A stretch of 64,000 nucleotides of DNA from Ectobacillus polymachus (GTDB lineage: Bacteria > Bacillota > Bacilli > Bacillales > Bacillaceae_G), in the NCBI RefSeq assembly GCF_048159605.1, contig NZ_JBLREB010000003.1, positions 62,001 to 126,000 on the forward strand. The letters are read 5' to 3'. A program made the translations under genes and the position numbers. The notes beneath the pieces were generated by a model that made no database searches, was not told the DNA's origin, and was given only the letters and a program-made list of their open reading frames with translations. This document shows positions 26,246 through 36,000 of this stretch, in pieces; positions within the stretch are counted from its first letter, which is position 1, and every line of letters starts with the position of its first letter.

Positions 26246-26971
26246 GTGAAAATTGAAGTTTGGTCTGATATTGCTTGTCCGTTTTGTTATATTGGGAAGC
26301 GCAGATTAGAAGAGGCATTGGCCCAATTTCCCCATAAAGATCAAGTAGAAGTTGAATTTAAAAGCTTTGAACTAGATCCAAATGCTTCATTAAACAATGG
26401 AAGAAGTATTTATGAGGAATTTTCAATGAAGTATGGCATGAGCATTGAACAAGCAAAGCAGACTACCAAGGGAATTGCCCAGCAGGCAGCTACTGTTGGT
26501 CTAACTTTTAACTTTAAGGAAATGAAACCAACAAATACTTTTAACGCCCACCGCCTAATAAAGTGGGCAAAGCGTAATGGAAAAGAAGCAGCTATTATAG
26601 AAAAACTGCTCTATGCATATTTCACTGAATCAAAGGATTTAGGTAGTATTGAAACACTTGCAGATATAGCAGAAGAATCATGTTTAGATAGGAAGGAAGC
26701 TTTAAGAGTTCTTAATGATAAGAAACTTAATGCAAATGATGTAAGACAGGATGAAGTCGCTGCTGAACAATTCGGTATCAGGGGAGTTCCATATTTTATT
26801 ATTAATCAAAAATACGGCATTTCAGGCGCACAGCCAACGGAAACATTTGCTGGTGCACTTCAAAAGGTGTGGGAAGAAGAGAACCCTGCACCGAAATTAC
26901 AAGACCTTTCATTAGACAGTGGAGACGATGCATGCTGCGCTGATGGCAGATGCATGGCTTTGCGACAATAA
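26246..26971 (+). CDS. DsbA-family oxidoreductase (FrnE-like)
   Basis: A 241-aa cytoplasmic thioredoxin-fold protein of the DsbA/FrnE (2-hydroxychromene-2-carboxylate isomerase-related) group. The redox motif CPFC is at residues 11-14 in SDIACPFCYIGKRRLE. The cis-proline loop GIRGVPYFIINQKYGISGAQ is near 174. A C-terminal tail DDACCADGRC adds three cysteines. No signal peptide is present. GTG 26246 follows GGAGGTG and gives the usual family N-terminus; an ATG at 26228 precedes the ribosome site. Likely controlled by the upstream operator. Role inferred: thiol/disulfide handling during electrophile or oxidant stress. Confidence 0.87.
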   Translation: MKIEVWSDIACPFCYIGKRRLEEALAQFPHKDQVEVEFKSFELDPNASLNNGRSIYEEFSMKYGMSIEQAKQTTKGIAQQAATVGLTFNFKEMKPTNTFNAHRLIKWAKRNGKEAAIIEKLLYAYFTESKDLGSIETLADIAEESCLDRKEALRVLNDKKLNANDVRQDEVAAEQFGIRGVPYFIINQKYGISGAQPTETFAGALQKVWEEENPAPKLQDLSLDSGDDACCADGRCMALRQ

Positions 26972-27079
26972 CTACTTTTTAAAAGAAGCAGTTAAAAGCA
27001 GATTCTTTATAAGAAATTACCCCCAAAAGGGAACGAACCTATAAATTTAGTATTGAAATGAAAAGAAGGAGAGAGCAAA

Positions 27080-27595
27080 ATGAAAAATTTAAATGGAATC
27101 GATATGAGTGTTATTCAAAATTTAGTGGAGCAGTATAAAAAACAACCTGATGAAGCCGTTACAAACTGGTCTTCTACAGTAAAATGGAATAATGGATTTC
27201 ACGCTCAAGCTGAAGTCCGCGATCACACACCTATTCTTGTTGATGAACCAAATTGGTTATCAGGTTCCAATAAAGGGGCAAATCCAGTCGAGCTTTTATT
27301 AAGTGCACTCGGTTCTTGTATGTCAATCGGGTTTATTGCAGCGGCAAGTACAATGGGAATTCAATTAAATTCATTAGAAGTTGAAGTTTCAGGGGATTTA
27401 GATCTAAAAGTATTTTTAGGATTACGAGAAGGAAATTCTGGATTTGATGAAATCCATGCTCATTTTAAGGTTGATAGTGATGGAGAAGATCTTCAAATTG
27501 AGGAAATTATTTCACAAGTTATGAAACTTTCTCCTGTAAAGAATTCGTTAGAAAGAAACGTTCATGTGAAATCAACTTTTAACCACAATAAGTAA
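27080..27595 (+). CDS. OsmC/Ohr-family protein
   Basis: A 171-aa member of the OsmC fold, related to peroxiredoxin-like hydroperoxide reductases. The first family cysteine is present at Cys80 in ALGSCMSIGF. The second, normally in a CPVS-like motif, is Ser151 here (LSPVKNSLERN). The protein therefore lacks the two-cysteine redox pair of Ohr/OsmC and may have another role. A GGAGAG site precedes the ATG. It lies in the TetR-controlled cluster, 108 bases after the DsbA-like gene. Confidence 0.85.
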   Translation: MKNLNGIDMSVIQNLVEQYKKQPDEAVTNWSSTVKWNNGFHAQAEVRDHTPILVDEPNWLSGSNKGANPVELLLSALGSCMSIGFIAAASTMGIQLNSLEVEVSGDLDLKVFLGLREGNSGFDEIHAHFKVDSDGEDLQIEEIISQVMKLSPVKNSLERNVHVKSTFNHNK

Positions 27596-27674
27596 AGGTC
27601 CGATTGGGTGTGACCTGCATGATGCAGGCCACAAAAGTGTACAATAGGATGTTATTATTCTAGCTTTCTTTTAA

Positions 27675-27770
27675 CTATCAGTGGGGAAAATGATACAGAC
27701 TAACTTCGCGACGTCAAGCGTGCAACGTCTGCGCTAGTACGTCTTGTGCGTCGAAAATCTCCACTGATAG
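27675..27770. repeat. 96-bp element with 10-bp terminal inverted repeats
   Basis: Ends CTATCAGTGG (27675-27684) and CCACTGATAG (27761-27770) are perfect inverted copies. The interior is GC-richer than its surroundings and contains ACGTC three times at an exact 14-base period (27711, 27725, 27739). No ORF. It looks like a small non-autonomous repeat inserted between the OsmC-like and MFS genes. Confidence 0.6.
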
Positions 27771-27816
27771 AAGTATTACTTGATTAATATTTGTGATAGG
27801 AGAGGAGAAAAGCATT

Positions 27817-29049
27817 ATGGTTTTGATTAGTGCAACCTCCAAAAATAAGCGCGTTAATCGATGGCTGGCTCTATTTTGGATTGCAATAGCTGAATTATTC
27901 GCTTTAAGCCTCTGGTTTAGTGCTTCGGCTGTTCTCCCTCAATTGGAAAAAGAGTGGGGGATGGATGCTGTACAAGGATCTTGGCTTACATCATCAGTAC
28001 AAATTGGATTTATTTTTGGAGCTATCATTAGCGCTTTCCTAGGCCTTGCTGATCGCGTTAATCCAAGAAAGCTATTTGCTATTTCTTGTGTAATAGGGGC
28101 TGTCGTAAATGGTTTGTTTATTCTAAGTTCCGGGATGAAAATCGGATTGATCTTACAATTTTGTACTGGAATTACAATGGCTGGTGTCTACCCAACTGCA
28201 GTAAAACTATTATCCATGTGGTTTCAAAATAGACGAGGATTTGGAATTGGAGTTTTGATTGCTGCACTTACATTAGGTTCATCATTGCCGCATTTTCTCC
28301 TTTTATTCACTTCAGATGTTAGTTGGAAGGTAATGATGGTAGTTAGTTCATTGTTGGCACTAGTTGCGGCTGCGATTATGCAGTGGGCACTTCCAGAAGC
28401 TCCGGTGTCATCTAGAAAATCAGTCTCTGTTTCACTTGGTATACTCAAAAAGGTAATTAAAAATCGGCCTGTTATGTTAGCGAACTATGGATATTTCGGA
28501 CATATGTGGGAATTGTATGCTATGTGGACGTGGATTCCTTCTTTTTTAACAGCCAGCTTCAAAATATCGTTGATCGGAACCTCCTTACAAGAGATGAGCA
28601 CGTTGTTTTCTTTTTTAACGATAGGACTTTCGGGTGCAATCGGATGTATCGTCGGTGGAATATATGCGGACAAGATTGGGAAGGCACGCCTTTCGATGAT
28701 AGCCATGGCAATAAGTAGCGTTTCTTCTATATGTATTGGTTTTACTTTTGGACGTTCAATTTGGTTTACTGTCATTGTCGCAGTAATCTGGGGAATGTCG
28801 GTCGTTGCTGATTCAGGTCAATTTTCAGCAGTGGTAGCAGATCTCGCAGAATCAGAGTATGTGGGAACTGCTCTTACTTTTCAAATGGCCATCGGATTTC
28901 TATTTACGGTGATTTCAATCTATTTAATTCCTGTTTTAGAACCTCTATTAGGATGGCAGTTGGTATTTTCCATTCTCGCTATTGGTCCGATAGCAGGAAT
29001 TTGGGCTATGATTTTGCTTAGACGTGATGAAAAGCTTAGGGTTGAATAA
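27817..29049 (+). CDS. MFS transporter (NimT/CynX-like)
   Basis: A 410-aa major facilitator with twelve predicted hydrophobic helices. The N-terminal half has LWFSASAVLPQLEKEWGMD and a loop-2-like GLADRVNPRK motif near residue 78. Similarity is to the nitrate/cyanate-type MFS transporters; the substrate cannot be told. ATG 27817 is chosen because AGGAGAGG lies 11 bases upstream; a GTG at 27793 precedes this site. It is the last gene of the TetR-DsbA-OsmC-MFS block. Confidence 0.83.
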   Translation: MVLISATSKNKRVNRWLALFWIAIAELFALSLWFSASAVLPQLEKEWGMDAVQGSWLTSSVQIGFIFGAIISAFLGLADRVNPRKLFAISCVIGAVVNGLFILSSGMKIGLILQFCTGITMAGVYPTAVKLLSMWFQNRRGFGIGVLIAALTLGSSLPHFLLLFTSDVSWKVMMVVSSLLALVAAAIMQWALPEAPVSSRKSVSVSLGILKKVIKNRPVMLANYGYFGHMWELYAMWTWIPSFLTASFKISLIGTSLQEMSTLFSFLTIGLSGAIGCIVGGIYADKIGKARLSMIAMAISSVSSICIGFTFGRSIWFTVIVAVIWGMSVVADSGQFSAVVADLAESEYVGTALTFQMAIGFLFTVISIYLIPVLEPLLGWQLVFSILAIGPIAGIWAMILLRRDEKLRVE

Positions 29050-29060
29050 AACCTTGAACA

Positions 29061-29150
29061 TCAGTTCATAGTTATTAGTTGAACATACATCAGAACACGG
29101 AAGTATCTATATCGCTGAATTAGATGAATCCGTAAAACTGTTATCTTCAA
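29061..29150 (+). pseudogene. Truncated relic of a second comK (3' end)
   Basis: Frame 29076-29135 encodes LVEHTSEHGSIYIAELDE, which matches the last 18 residues of the intact ComK (LFEHTSEHEKMYVAECDE) at 12 positions. The rest of comK is missing, and the frame stops shortly after. A hairpin like the comK terminator follows. A C-terminal fragment alone cannot be functional as ComK. Confidence 0.6.
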
Positions 29151-29234
29151 CGTAGAAGGGAAAAAGATTTACTTCAAAGCCGCAGAATTAACAGGCCTGT
29201 ATTACCTTTATCAGTATATAATCAAAAAACAGAA

Positions 29235-29280
29235 GGGTGTTCAAAGAGAGGACATTGCAATCTCTTTGACACCCTTTTAC
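29235..29280 (+). terminator. Terminator after the MFS gene and comK relic
   Basis: GGGTGT-CAAAGAGA (29235-29249) pairs with TCTCTTTG-ACACCC (29261-29274), one bulge, followed by TTTT. Confidence 0.75.
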
Positions 29281-29372
29281 TTATGAAAAGAATACTTTTT
29301 CCTCTATCAAATAGGATTTCTCCATTCCCTAGGGGGAATGATATTCATAAAGTAGGTATGCAAATGTTTCAA

Positions 29373-29401
29373 TTAGATAATTCCATAAATGATGGTACAA
29401 T
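29373..29401 (+). promoter_or_regulatory. Second copy of the yhjE promoter, now upstream of addB
   Basis: TTAGAT-N17-TACAAT repeats the arrangement at 24128-24156, with 16 identical bases around the -10 box. Here it is fused to a signal-peptidase 3' remnant and may drive addBA. Confidence 0.5.
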
Positions 29402-29402
29402 A

Positions 29403-29471
29403 AAAAGAAGTGAAAGACTAGAAGGACAATATTGGCAGATTGAAGAAGTACAAGTTAAATTTGACAGGTAA
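29403..29471 (+). pseudogene. 3' remnant of a second signal peptidase gene
   Basis: The last codons of the short ORF 29283-29471 read GQYWQIEEVQVKFDR, matching the SipV C-terminus (LRYWPINEVQVRF), including an identical GAAGTACAAGTT DNA string. All catalytic boxes are absent. It sits immediately upstream of addB. Confidence 0.55.
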
Positions 29472-29519
29472 TTCGATTTCATCGAGTTACCTTCTTTTTT
29501 CAAGGAAGGTGAAGATATC

Positions 29520-32500
29520 ATGTCGCTTCGCTTTATAATTGGACGAGCTGGCAGTGGGAAAAGTGAAACAGTATTATCTGAAATACAATCAGAATTACAA
29601 AAAAGTCCGAAGGGAGCTTCCATACTCTATCTTGTGCCGGATCAAATGACTTTTCAGGCGCAGCAAGCTTTGCATCATAAGGTTCGAAGCTCTATACGTG
29701 CTCAAGTGTTTAGTTTTTCTCGGCTTGCTTGGCGTGTACTGCAAGAGGTAGGAGGCTCAAGTCGTCTTCATATTGATGGTGCTGGTGTAAATATGCTTCT
29801 TCGTAAAATCGTGGAAGCGCGAAAAGGAGAGCTAACTGTTTTTCAAAAGGCGTCTGATCAAAACGGTTTTTTTGATCAATTAAGCGCCATGATAGCCGAA
29901 TGGAAACGCCATAATGTAACACCTTCAGACATTTATTCGCTTTCACAGGAACTAGACGGAAGCAAACAAATGCTGCTAGCTAATAAGCTACACGATTTAC
30001 AGCTTCTATATGAGGATTTTGAACGAGCGCTAGTCGGAAAATACTTAGACGGAGAAGACTATATTCAGCTATTAATCGAAAAAATACCAGAGTCGCAATA
30101 TGTAAAACAAGCAGAGGTGTATGTAGATGGCTTTCATACCTTTTTGCCTCAGGAGATAGATGTGCTAAAACAGCTTTTGCGAAATGGCTGCCAGGTTACG
30201 GTAACATTAACGATTGATCAGGTGAATGAAGCGAAGGATGAACTTCATCTTTTTTATCAAACCTGGAATACATATGATCGTTTGTTACGTGCTGCGAAAG
30301 AAATTGGGATACAGGTGGAAGCACCCATCATACTAACAGGGCAGGCGCGCTTCCAATCAAGCCGTTCCTTAGCTCATCTAGAGAAAAATTATGATGTTCG
30401 TCCTTATCCGTATTTCGGAGAGACACCGGATATTACCTTACTTGCAGCAGCAAATCGTCGTGCTGAAGTGGAGACCATTGCTCGGGAAATAAGGGAACTA
30501 GTACGAAGCGGCTATAGATACCGAGATATTGCCGTTATGGTTCGAAATGGTGACAGTTATTACGATGTGATTCAAACCATGTTTCAAGATTATAATATTC
30601 CTTATTTTATAGATAAAAAGCGTTCGATGCTGCATCATCCGCTTATTGAGCTGATTCGTTCGTCATTTGATGTGATAAGAGGAAATTGGCGATATGATGC
30701 TGTTTTTCGTTGTGTAAAAACAGAACTTTTGTATCCGCTACGCTCCCATACGGAGAAGCTAAGAGAAGATATGGATGAGTTCGAAAATTATTGCCTTTCA
30801 TACGGAATACAAGGGAGCCGCTGGACATCTGAGGTAAGATGGACGTATCGTCGATATCGTTCCTTGGACGGGAATATTACAGGGCAAACCGATTATGAAA
30901 AAACGATGGAAGATAAGATTAACAGCCTTCGTGATATGATTGCAAAACCAATCCTCACATTGAAAAATCGCTTAAAGCGTGCGAAATCTGTACTTTCTAT
31001 GTGCGAGGCAGTGTATCTGTATTTAGAAGAATTACAAATTCCTAAAAAGCTAGAAGTACTTCGAAAAAAGGAAGAAGAAAAAGGGAATTTCTTATTTGCC
31101 AAAGACCATGAACAAGTATGGGATGAGGTGATTCACCTATTCGATACGTTTGTTGAAATGCTAGGGAACGAAAAACTGTCTCTTGATATGTTTACACAAG
31201 TGGTGTCGACCGGATTGGAATCTTTGCAATTTGCAAATATACCTCCGTCACTCGATCAGGTGCTTATTGCAAATATAGATACGTCTCGCGTAACAAACAT
31301 ATCGGCTCTCTTTTTCATTGGAGTGAATGAAGGGGTTATCCCGGCTGCTCCTGCTGATGAAGGTGTTCTGTCAGATGAGGAGCGAGAATTACTATTGCAA
31401 AGCGGAATGCAGCTCGCGTCTACGAGTAGACAAGCGTTACTAGAAGAGCAGTTTTTAATCTATGAAACCCTTACAAAGCCATCCCATAAGCTTATGATTT
31501 CCTGCCCTTTTGCTGATGAAGAAGGAAAAACATTGCTTGCATCCAGTCTATTTAAGAAAATAAGAGGGATGTTTCCTCTCGTTCATGAAGCATTTGTGAC
31601 GAATGATGTGAATGATGTACCGAAGGAAGAACAGCTTTCCTTCGTGGAAACGCCAGCTGCTACTTTAACGTATGTAACGCAGCAACTGCAAACATGGAAA
31701 AGATACCGATATGAGAGTGATTTGGCGTTTTGGTGGGATGTATATAATTTCTTTGTTACAAATGACGCTTGGAAGGAACAGAGCAAGCGAGTTTTTTCTA
31801 GTTTGTTTTATCGAAACGAAGCTCGTAAGCTGGATCAATCAATCAGCAAGGAATTGTATGGGGATGAAATCATCGGAAGTGTTTCACGTATGGAGTTATT
31901 TCAACGCTGTTCCTATGCTCATTTTATTCAGTATGGCTTAGGTCTTCGCGAGCGAGATATTTTTAGAATGGAAGCACCTGATATGGGTGAGCTCTTTCAC
32001 GCTGCTCTAAAAAATATTGCAGATCAGTTGCTCGCACATAAACGAAGCTGGGGCGATTTAACGAAGAAGGAATGTGAACATCTGGCTGAGGAAACGATTG
32101 AAACGCTCGCACCTCTTTTACAGAAGGAAATCTTGCTTAGCTCCAATCGTCATCATTATTTAAAACGTAAATTGCAGCAGATTATTTACCGCGCTTCCGT
32201 CGTGTTAAGTGAACAGGAGAAGGCGAGTGGATTTGTTCCTGTTGCCTTAGAAGTACCGTTTGGAATGGGAAATGGCGCTTTGCCACCTGTTGCTTTGCAG
32301 CTAAACAATGGGACGAATATGAAGATTGTCGGTAGAATTGACCGAGTAGATCGTGCAGAAGGAGATCAGGGCACGTTTTTACGTATTATTGATTATAAAT
32401 CAAGCAGCAAAGTATTAGACATAGCGGAAGTATACTATGGACTTTCCCTGCAAATGCTTACGTATCTTGATGTAGTTGTAGAAAATGCAAAGCAATGGAT

Positions 32501-33035
32501 AGTCTCTGGGAAACCAGTACAACCAGCTGGTGTTCTTTATTTTCACATTCATAACCCGATTATTGAAGTGAATAAAAATTTGTCAGAGTTAGAAATTGAG
32601 CATGAAATAGTAAAGCAGTTTAAAATGAAAGGCCTGATGCTTGCAGAACGGGAAGTGATGCAGCTTATGGATAAAACGCTAGAAACAGGTTCATCTCATA
32701 TCGTTTCAGCAAGCTTAAAAAAGGATGGCAGCTTCTATAGCAATTCATCCGTGGCAAGCTTACAGCAATTCGATGTACTACAAAATCATGTACATCGTAA
32801 GTTTGAAGTAACAGGAAATAACATAACGGATGGAATCATTGGCATTGATCCTTATAAAATAAAAAACAAAACAGCATGTGCCTTTTGTCAATTTCGTTCT
32901 ATTTGTCAATTTGATGAAAGTCTTAAGGAAAATAGCTATCGTTTGCTTACTCCGCTGAAGAGCAGTGAAGCGTTAGAAAAAATGAGCGAGGAGGTATCCA
33001 ATCATGACAATGATTCCGAAACCGGCAGAGAGTAA
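29520..33035 (+). CDS. addB: ATP-dependent helicase/deoxyribonuclease subunit B (AddB)
   Basis: An 1171-aa subunit of AddAB, the Gram-positive counterpart of RecBCD, which resects double-strand breaks and recognises Chi. Walker A GRAGSGKSE is near residue 8. The C-terminal nuclease motif IIDYKSSSK lies near 955. Four iron-sulfur cysteines are visible: one in LFQRCSYAHF near 800 and three in CAFCQFRSIC near 1120. It overlaps addA by 32 bases. Length matches the family. The ATG follows AAGGAAGGTGA. Confidence 0.95.
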   Translation: MSLRFIIGRAGSGKSETVLSEIQSELQKSPKGASILYLVPDQMTFQAQQALHHKVRSSIRAQVFSFSRLAWRVLQEVGGSSRLHIDGAGVNMLLRKIVEARKGELTVFQKASDQNGFFDQLSAMIAEWKRHNVTPSDIYSLSQELDGSKQMLLANKLHDLQLLYEDFERALVGKYLDGEDYIQLLIEKIPESQYVKQAEVYVDGFHTFLPQEIDVLKQLLRNGCQVTVTLTIDQVNEAKDELHLFYQTWNTYDRLLRAAKEIGIQVEAPIILTGQARFQSSRSLAHLEKNYDVRPYPYFGETPDITLLAAANRRAEVETIAREIRELVRSGYRYRDIAVMVRNGDSYYDVIQTMFQDYNIPYFIDKKRSMLHHPLIELIRSSFDVIRGNWRYDAVFRCVKTELLYPLRSHTEKLREDMDEFENYCLSYGIQGSRWTSEVRWTYRRYRSLDGNITGQTDYEKTMEDKINSLRDMIAKPILTLKNRLKRAKSVLSMCEAVYLYLEELQIPKKLEVLRKKEEEKGNFLFAKDHEQVWDEVIHLFDTFVEMLGNEKLSLDMFTQVVSTGLESLQFANIPPSLDQVLIANIDTSRVTNISALFFIGVNEGVIPAAPADEGVLSDEERELLLQSGMQLASTSRQALLEEQFLIYETLTKPSHKLMISCPFADEEGKTLLASSLFKKIRGMFPLVHEAFVTNDVNDVPKEEQLSFVETPAATLTYVTQQLQTWKRYRYESDLAFWWDVYNFFVTNDAWKEQSKRVFSSLFYRNEARKLDQSISKELYGDEIIGSVSRMELFQRCSYAHFIQYGLGLRERDIFRMEAPDMGELFHAALKNIADQLLAHKRSWGDLTKKECEHLAEETIETLAPLLQKEILLSSNRHHYLKRKLQQIIYRASVVLSEQEKASGFVPVALEVPFGMGNGALPPVALQLNNGTNMKIVGRIDRVDRAEGDQGTFLRIIDYKSSSKVLDIAEVYYGLSLQMLTYLDVVVENAKQWIVSGKPVQPAGVLYFHIHNPIIEVNKNLSELEIEHEIVKQFKMKGLMLAEREVMQLMDKTLETGSSHIVSASLKKDGSFYSNSSVASLQQFDVLQNHVHRKFEVTGNNITDGIIGIDPYKIKNKTACAFCQFRSICQFDESLKENSYRLLTPLKSSEALEKMSEEVSNHDNDSETGRE

Positions 33036-36000
33036 GTGGACAGATGAACAATGGAAGGCGATAACAGAGGATGGACAAGATATTCTCGTGGCAGCAGCGG
33101 CGGGATCAGGAAAAACGGCGGTTCTCGTTGAACGCATCATAAAAAAGATTGTCACAGGCAAACAAGATGTGGATCGTCTCCTCGTTGTAACGTTTACAAA
33201 TGCTTCTGCACAGGAAATGAAAAAGCGTATTGGAGAAGCGTTAGAAAAGGAATTATCCTCCCATGAGGATTCGTATCATCTTAGAAAGCAGCTTACCCTC
33301 TTAAATCGTGCATCGATTTCAACGCTGCACTCCTTTTGCTTGCAGGTGATACGTTCCTATTATTTCATGATTGATATTGATCCAGGTTTTCGTATTGCAA
33401 ATGAAACGGAAGTAGAACTAGTAAAGGAAGAGGTGCTCGGTGATTTACTAGAAGAACAGTACGGGACGAGGCACAATGATTTATTTTTTGAAGTCGTAGA
33501 TATGTACACGAGCGATCGCGGTGATGATGACATACAAACGATGATTCTTCATTTGTTTAAGGAAGCGCGTGCGCATCCGAATCCAAATGCATGGCTCGAT
33601 CAACTTGTTTCGATGTACGACGTAACAGATAAGACAATTGAGGATTTACCATATACAAAAGCACTTCTTGATGACGTAAAACGTACCTTACAAGGTGCCT
33701 ATGAATGTATAAACAGAGCTCTTCTACTTACTGCTCTGCCGGATGGTCCAGCTCCGCGAGCCGCTGTATTTGAAGACGATCGGAATGTAATACATGCCTT
33801 ACTTGATGCAGCGAATCATTCTTGGGAGGCTATCTATGAGAAGATGCAGCAAGTAAAATGGACAACCTTGCCTCGAATTAAAAAAAGCGACTACGATGAA
33901 GAATTGCTAAATCGAACGGATACGCTTCGTAAAAAAGCGAAGGAAATGGTGGCAAAGCTAAAGGAGGAATGCTTTAGTCGAACGCCAGACCATTTTGTTC
34001 AAGATTTATCGAAAATGAAGCCAGTTTTAGCAAAACTCATCGAGCTTGTAAAAGAATTCAGTGTTAGATTTCAAGCAAGTAAGAGTGAAAAAAGCATCGT
34101 TGATTTTACTGATCTTGAGCATTTTTGTTTGGAAATCTTGTCTGATTCTACCGATGAAACAAAGCCGTCGTCTGTTGCACTGCAATATCGAGAGAAATTT
34201 ATGGAAGTTCTCGTAGATGAATATCAGGATACGAATATGGTGCAAGAACGTATTCTTCAGCTTGTAACAAAGGAATCGGAGAATGGCGGAAATTTATTTA
34301 TGGTTGGCGATGTGAAACAGTCCATCTATCGCTTCCGTTTAGCAGAACCTGGTTTATTTTTAAGTAAATATAAACGATTTAGGGCAGACGGGTTGAATAA
34401 CGGAATGCGTATTGATTTGGCAAAAAACTTTCGGAGCCGTAATGAGGTGTTAGCGGGGACGAATTTCATTTTTCGGCAAATCATGGGTGAAGCGGTAGGA
34501 GAAATCGAGTATGATGCAGATGCTGAGCTAAAGTTAGGTGCCAATTATCCAGAATCGAACAGTACAGCAGCGGAATGGATTATTATCAATCAGCACCAAG
34601 AGGAGACGAGTGAAGAAGAGGATGAGCGTATGGAATGGGAAGCATCGCAGATTGAGGCACGCTTCCTTGCAAAGCGGATTAAAGAAATGGTCGCATCCGG
34701 CTATGAAGTGTATGATCGCAGTGCGAATACGATGCGTCCGGTTTCCTATCGTGATTTTGTTATTTTGCTTCGCTCTATGCCTTGGGCTCCTACAATGGTA
34801 GAAGAGTGCAAGCAGCAAGGTATTCCCGTATATGCAGAGCTTTCTACTGGTTATTTCGAAGCGACCGAAATTCATATCATGATGAACGTGCTTCGCGTGA
34901 TTGACAATCCAGCTCAAGATATTCCCCTTGCTTCTGTACTTCGTTCACCAATCGTTGGTATAACGGATGAAGAATTAGCGAAGCTGCGCATATTTAAAAA
35001 AAGAGGTACCTTTTATCAAGTTCTTCTTTCTTATTTAAACGATGGGGATAAAGGGGAGCCATTGTATACCAAAATCGCATCCTTTTATGAGCTTCTTCAA
35101 GAATGGCGCAGTTTTGCGCGTCAACAACCGCTATCTGATTTAATTTGGAAAGTGTACCGTGAAACGGGCTACTACGATTTTGTTGCAGGATTGCCTGGAG
35201 GAAAGCAGCGTCAAGCAAATTTGCGAGTGCTGTATGATCGTGCTCGTCAATATGAGTCAACGTCTTTTCGTGGGTTGTTTCGATTTTTACGCTTTATTGA
35301 GCGAATCATCGATCGCGGTGATGATATGGGAACAGCACGTGCTCTTGGAGAGCAAGAAGATGTTGTGCGGATTATGACGATTCATAAAAGCAAAGGATTA
35401 GAGTTTCCTGTGGTATTCGTTGCAGGTCTAAATCGTCGTTTTAATATGCAAGATTTAAACAAACGTTATTTGCTTCATAAAGATTTAGGATTCGGTTCAC
35501 CGTTCATTGATCCAAATAAACGTATTCAATATAAAACGTTGCCGCAGCTAGCAATCAAGCGAAAAATGAAATTGGAGCTGATAGCAGAAGAAATGCGAGT
35601 GTTATATGTTGCGTTAACACGTGCAAAGGAAAAACTCATTTTAATTGGAACGGTGAAAGACATGGAAGCCTCTCTTAGCAAATGGAGCGATATGCGTGAG
35701 CAAGAGGACTGGTTGCTTCCAGACTATGTTCGAGCAGGCTCGTCTTGTTATATGGATTGGATTGGAGCTGCACTGCTTCGCCATAAAGCAAGTAGCTCAC
35801 TTATGGAAGGGATAGAGCATCTTAACGGGGTTGTGGCAAATGATCCTTCATCTTGGACGATACATCCGGTTGAGGCAGCAACTTTATCGCCATCTGAGCA
35901 GCTTGATGACGTACAGCGTTCTTTACTCGATTCCCTTCAAAATCATAGTGAGGTAGATATTATCTCAGATAAACATGAAGAAGTGATAGAAAGGCTCACT

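Noticed and set aside
27608..27634. CCTGC/GCAGG hairpin after the OsmC gene
   Set aside because: Short stem with no U-tract; too weak to call a terminator or regulatory site.
29283..29471. 62-aa ORF between the MFS gene and addB as an independent gene
   Set aside because: No ribosome site, and its end matches the SipV C-terminus; treated as a chance N-terminus fused to a remnant.
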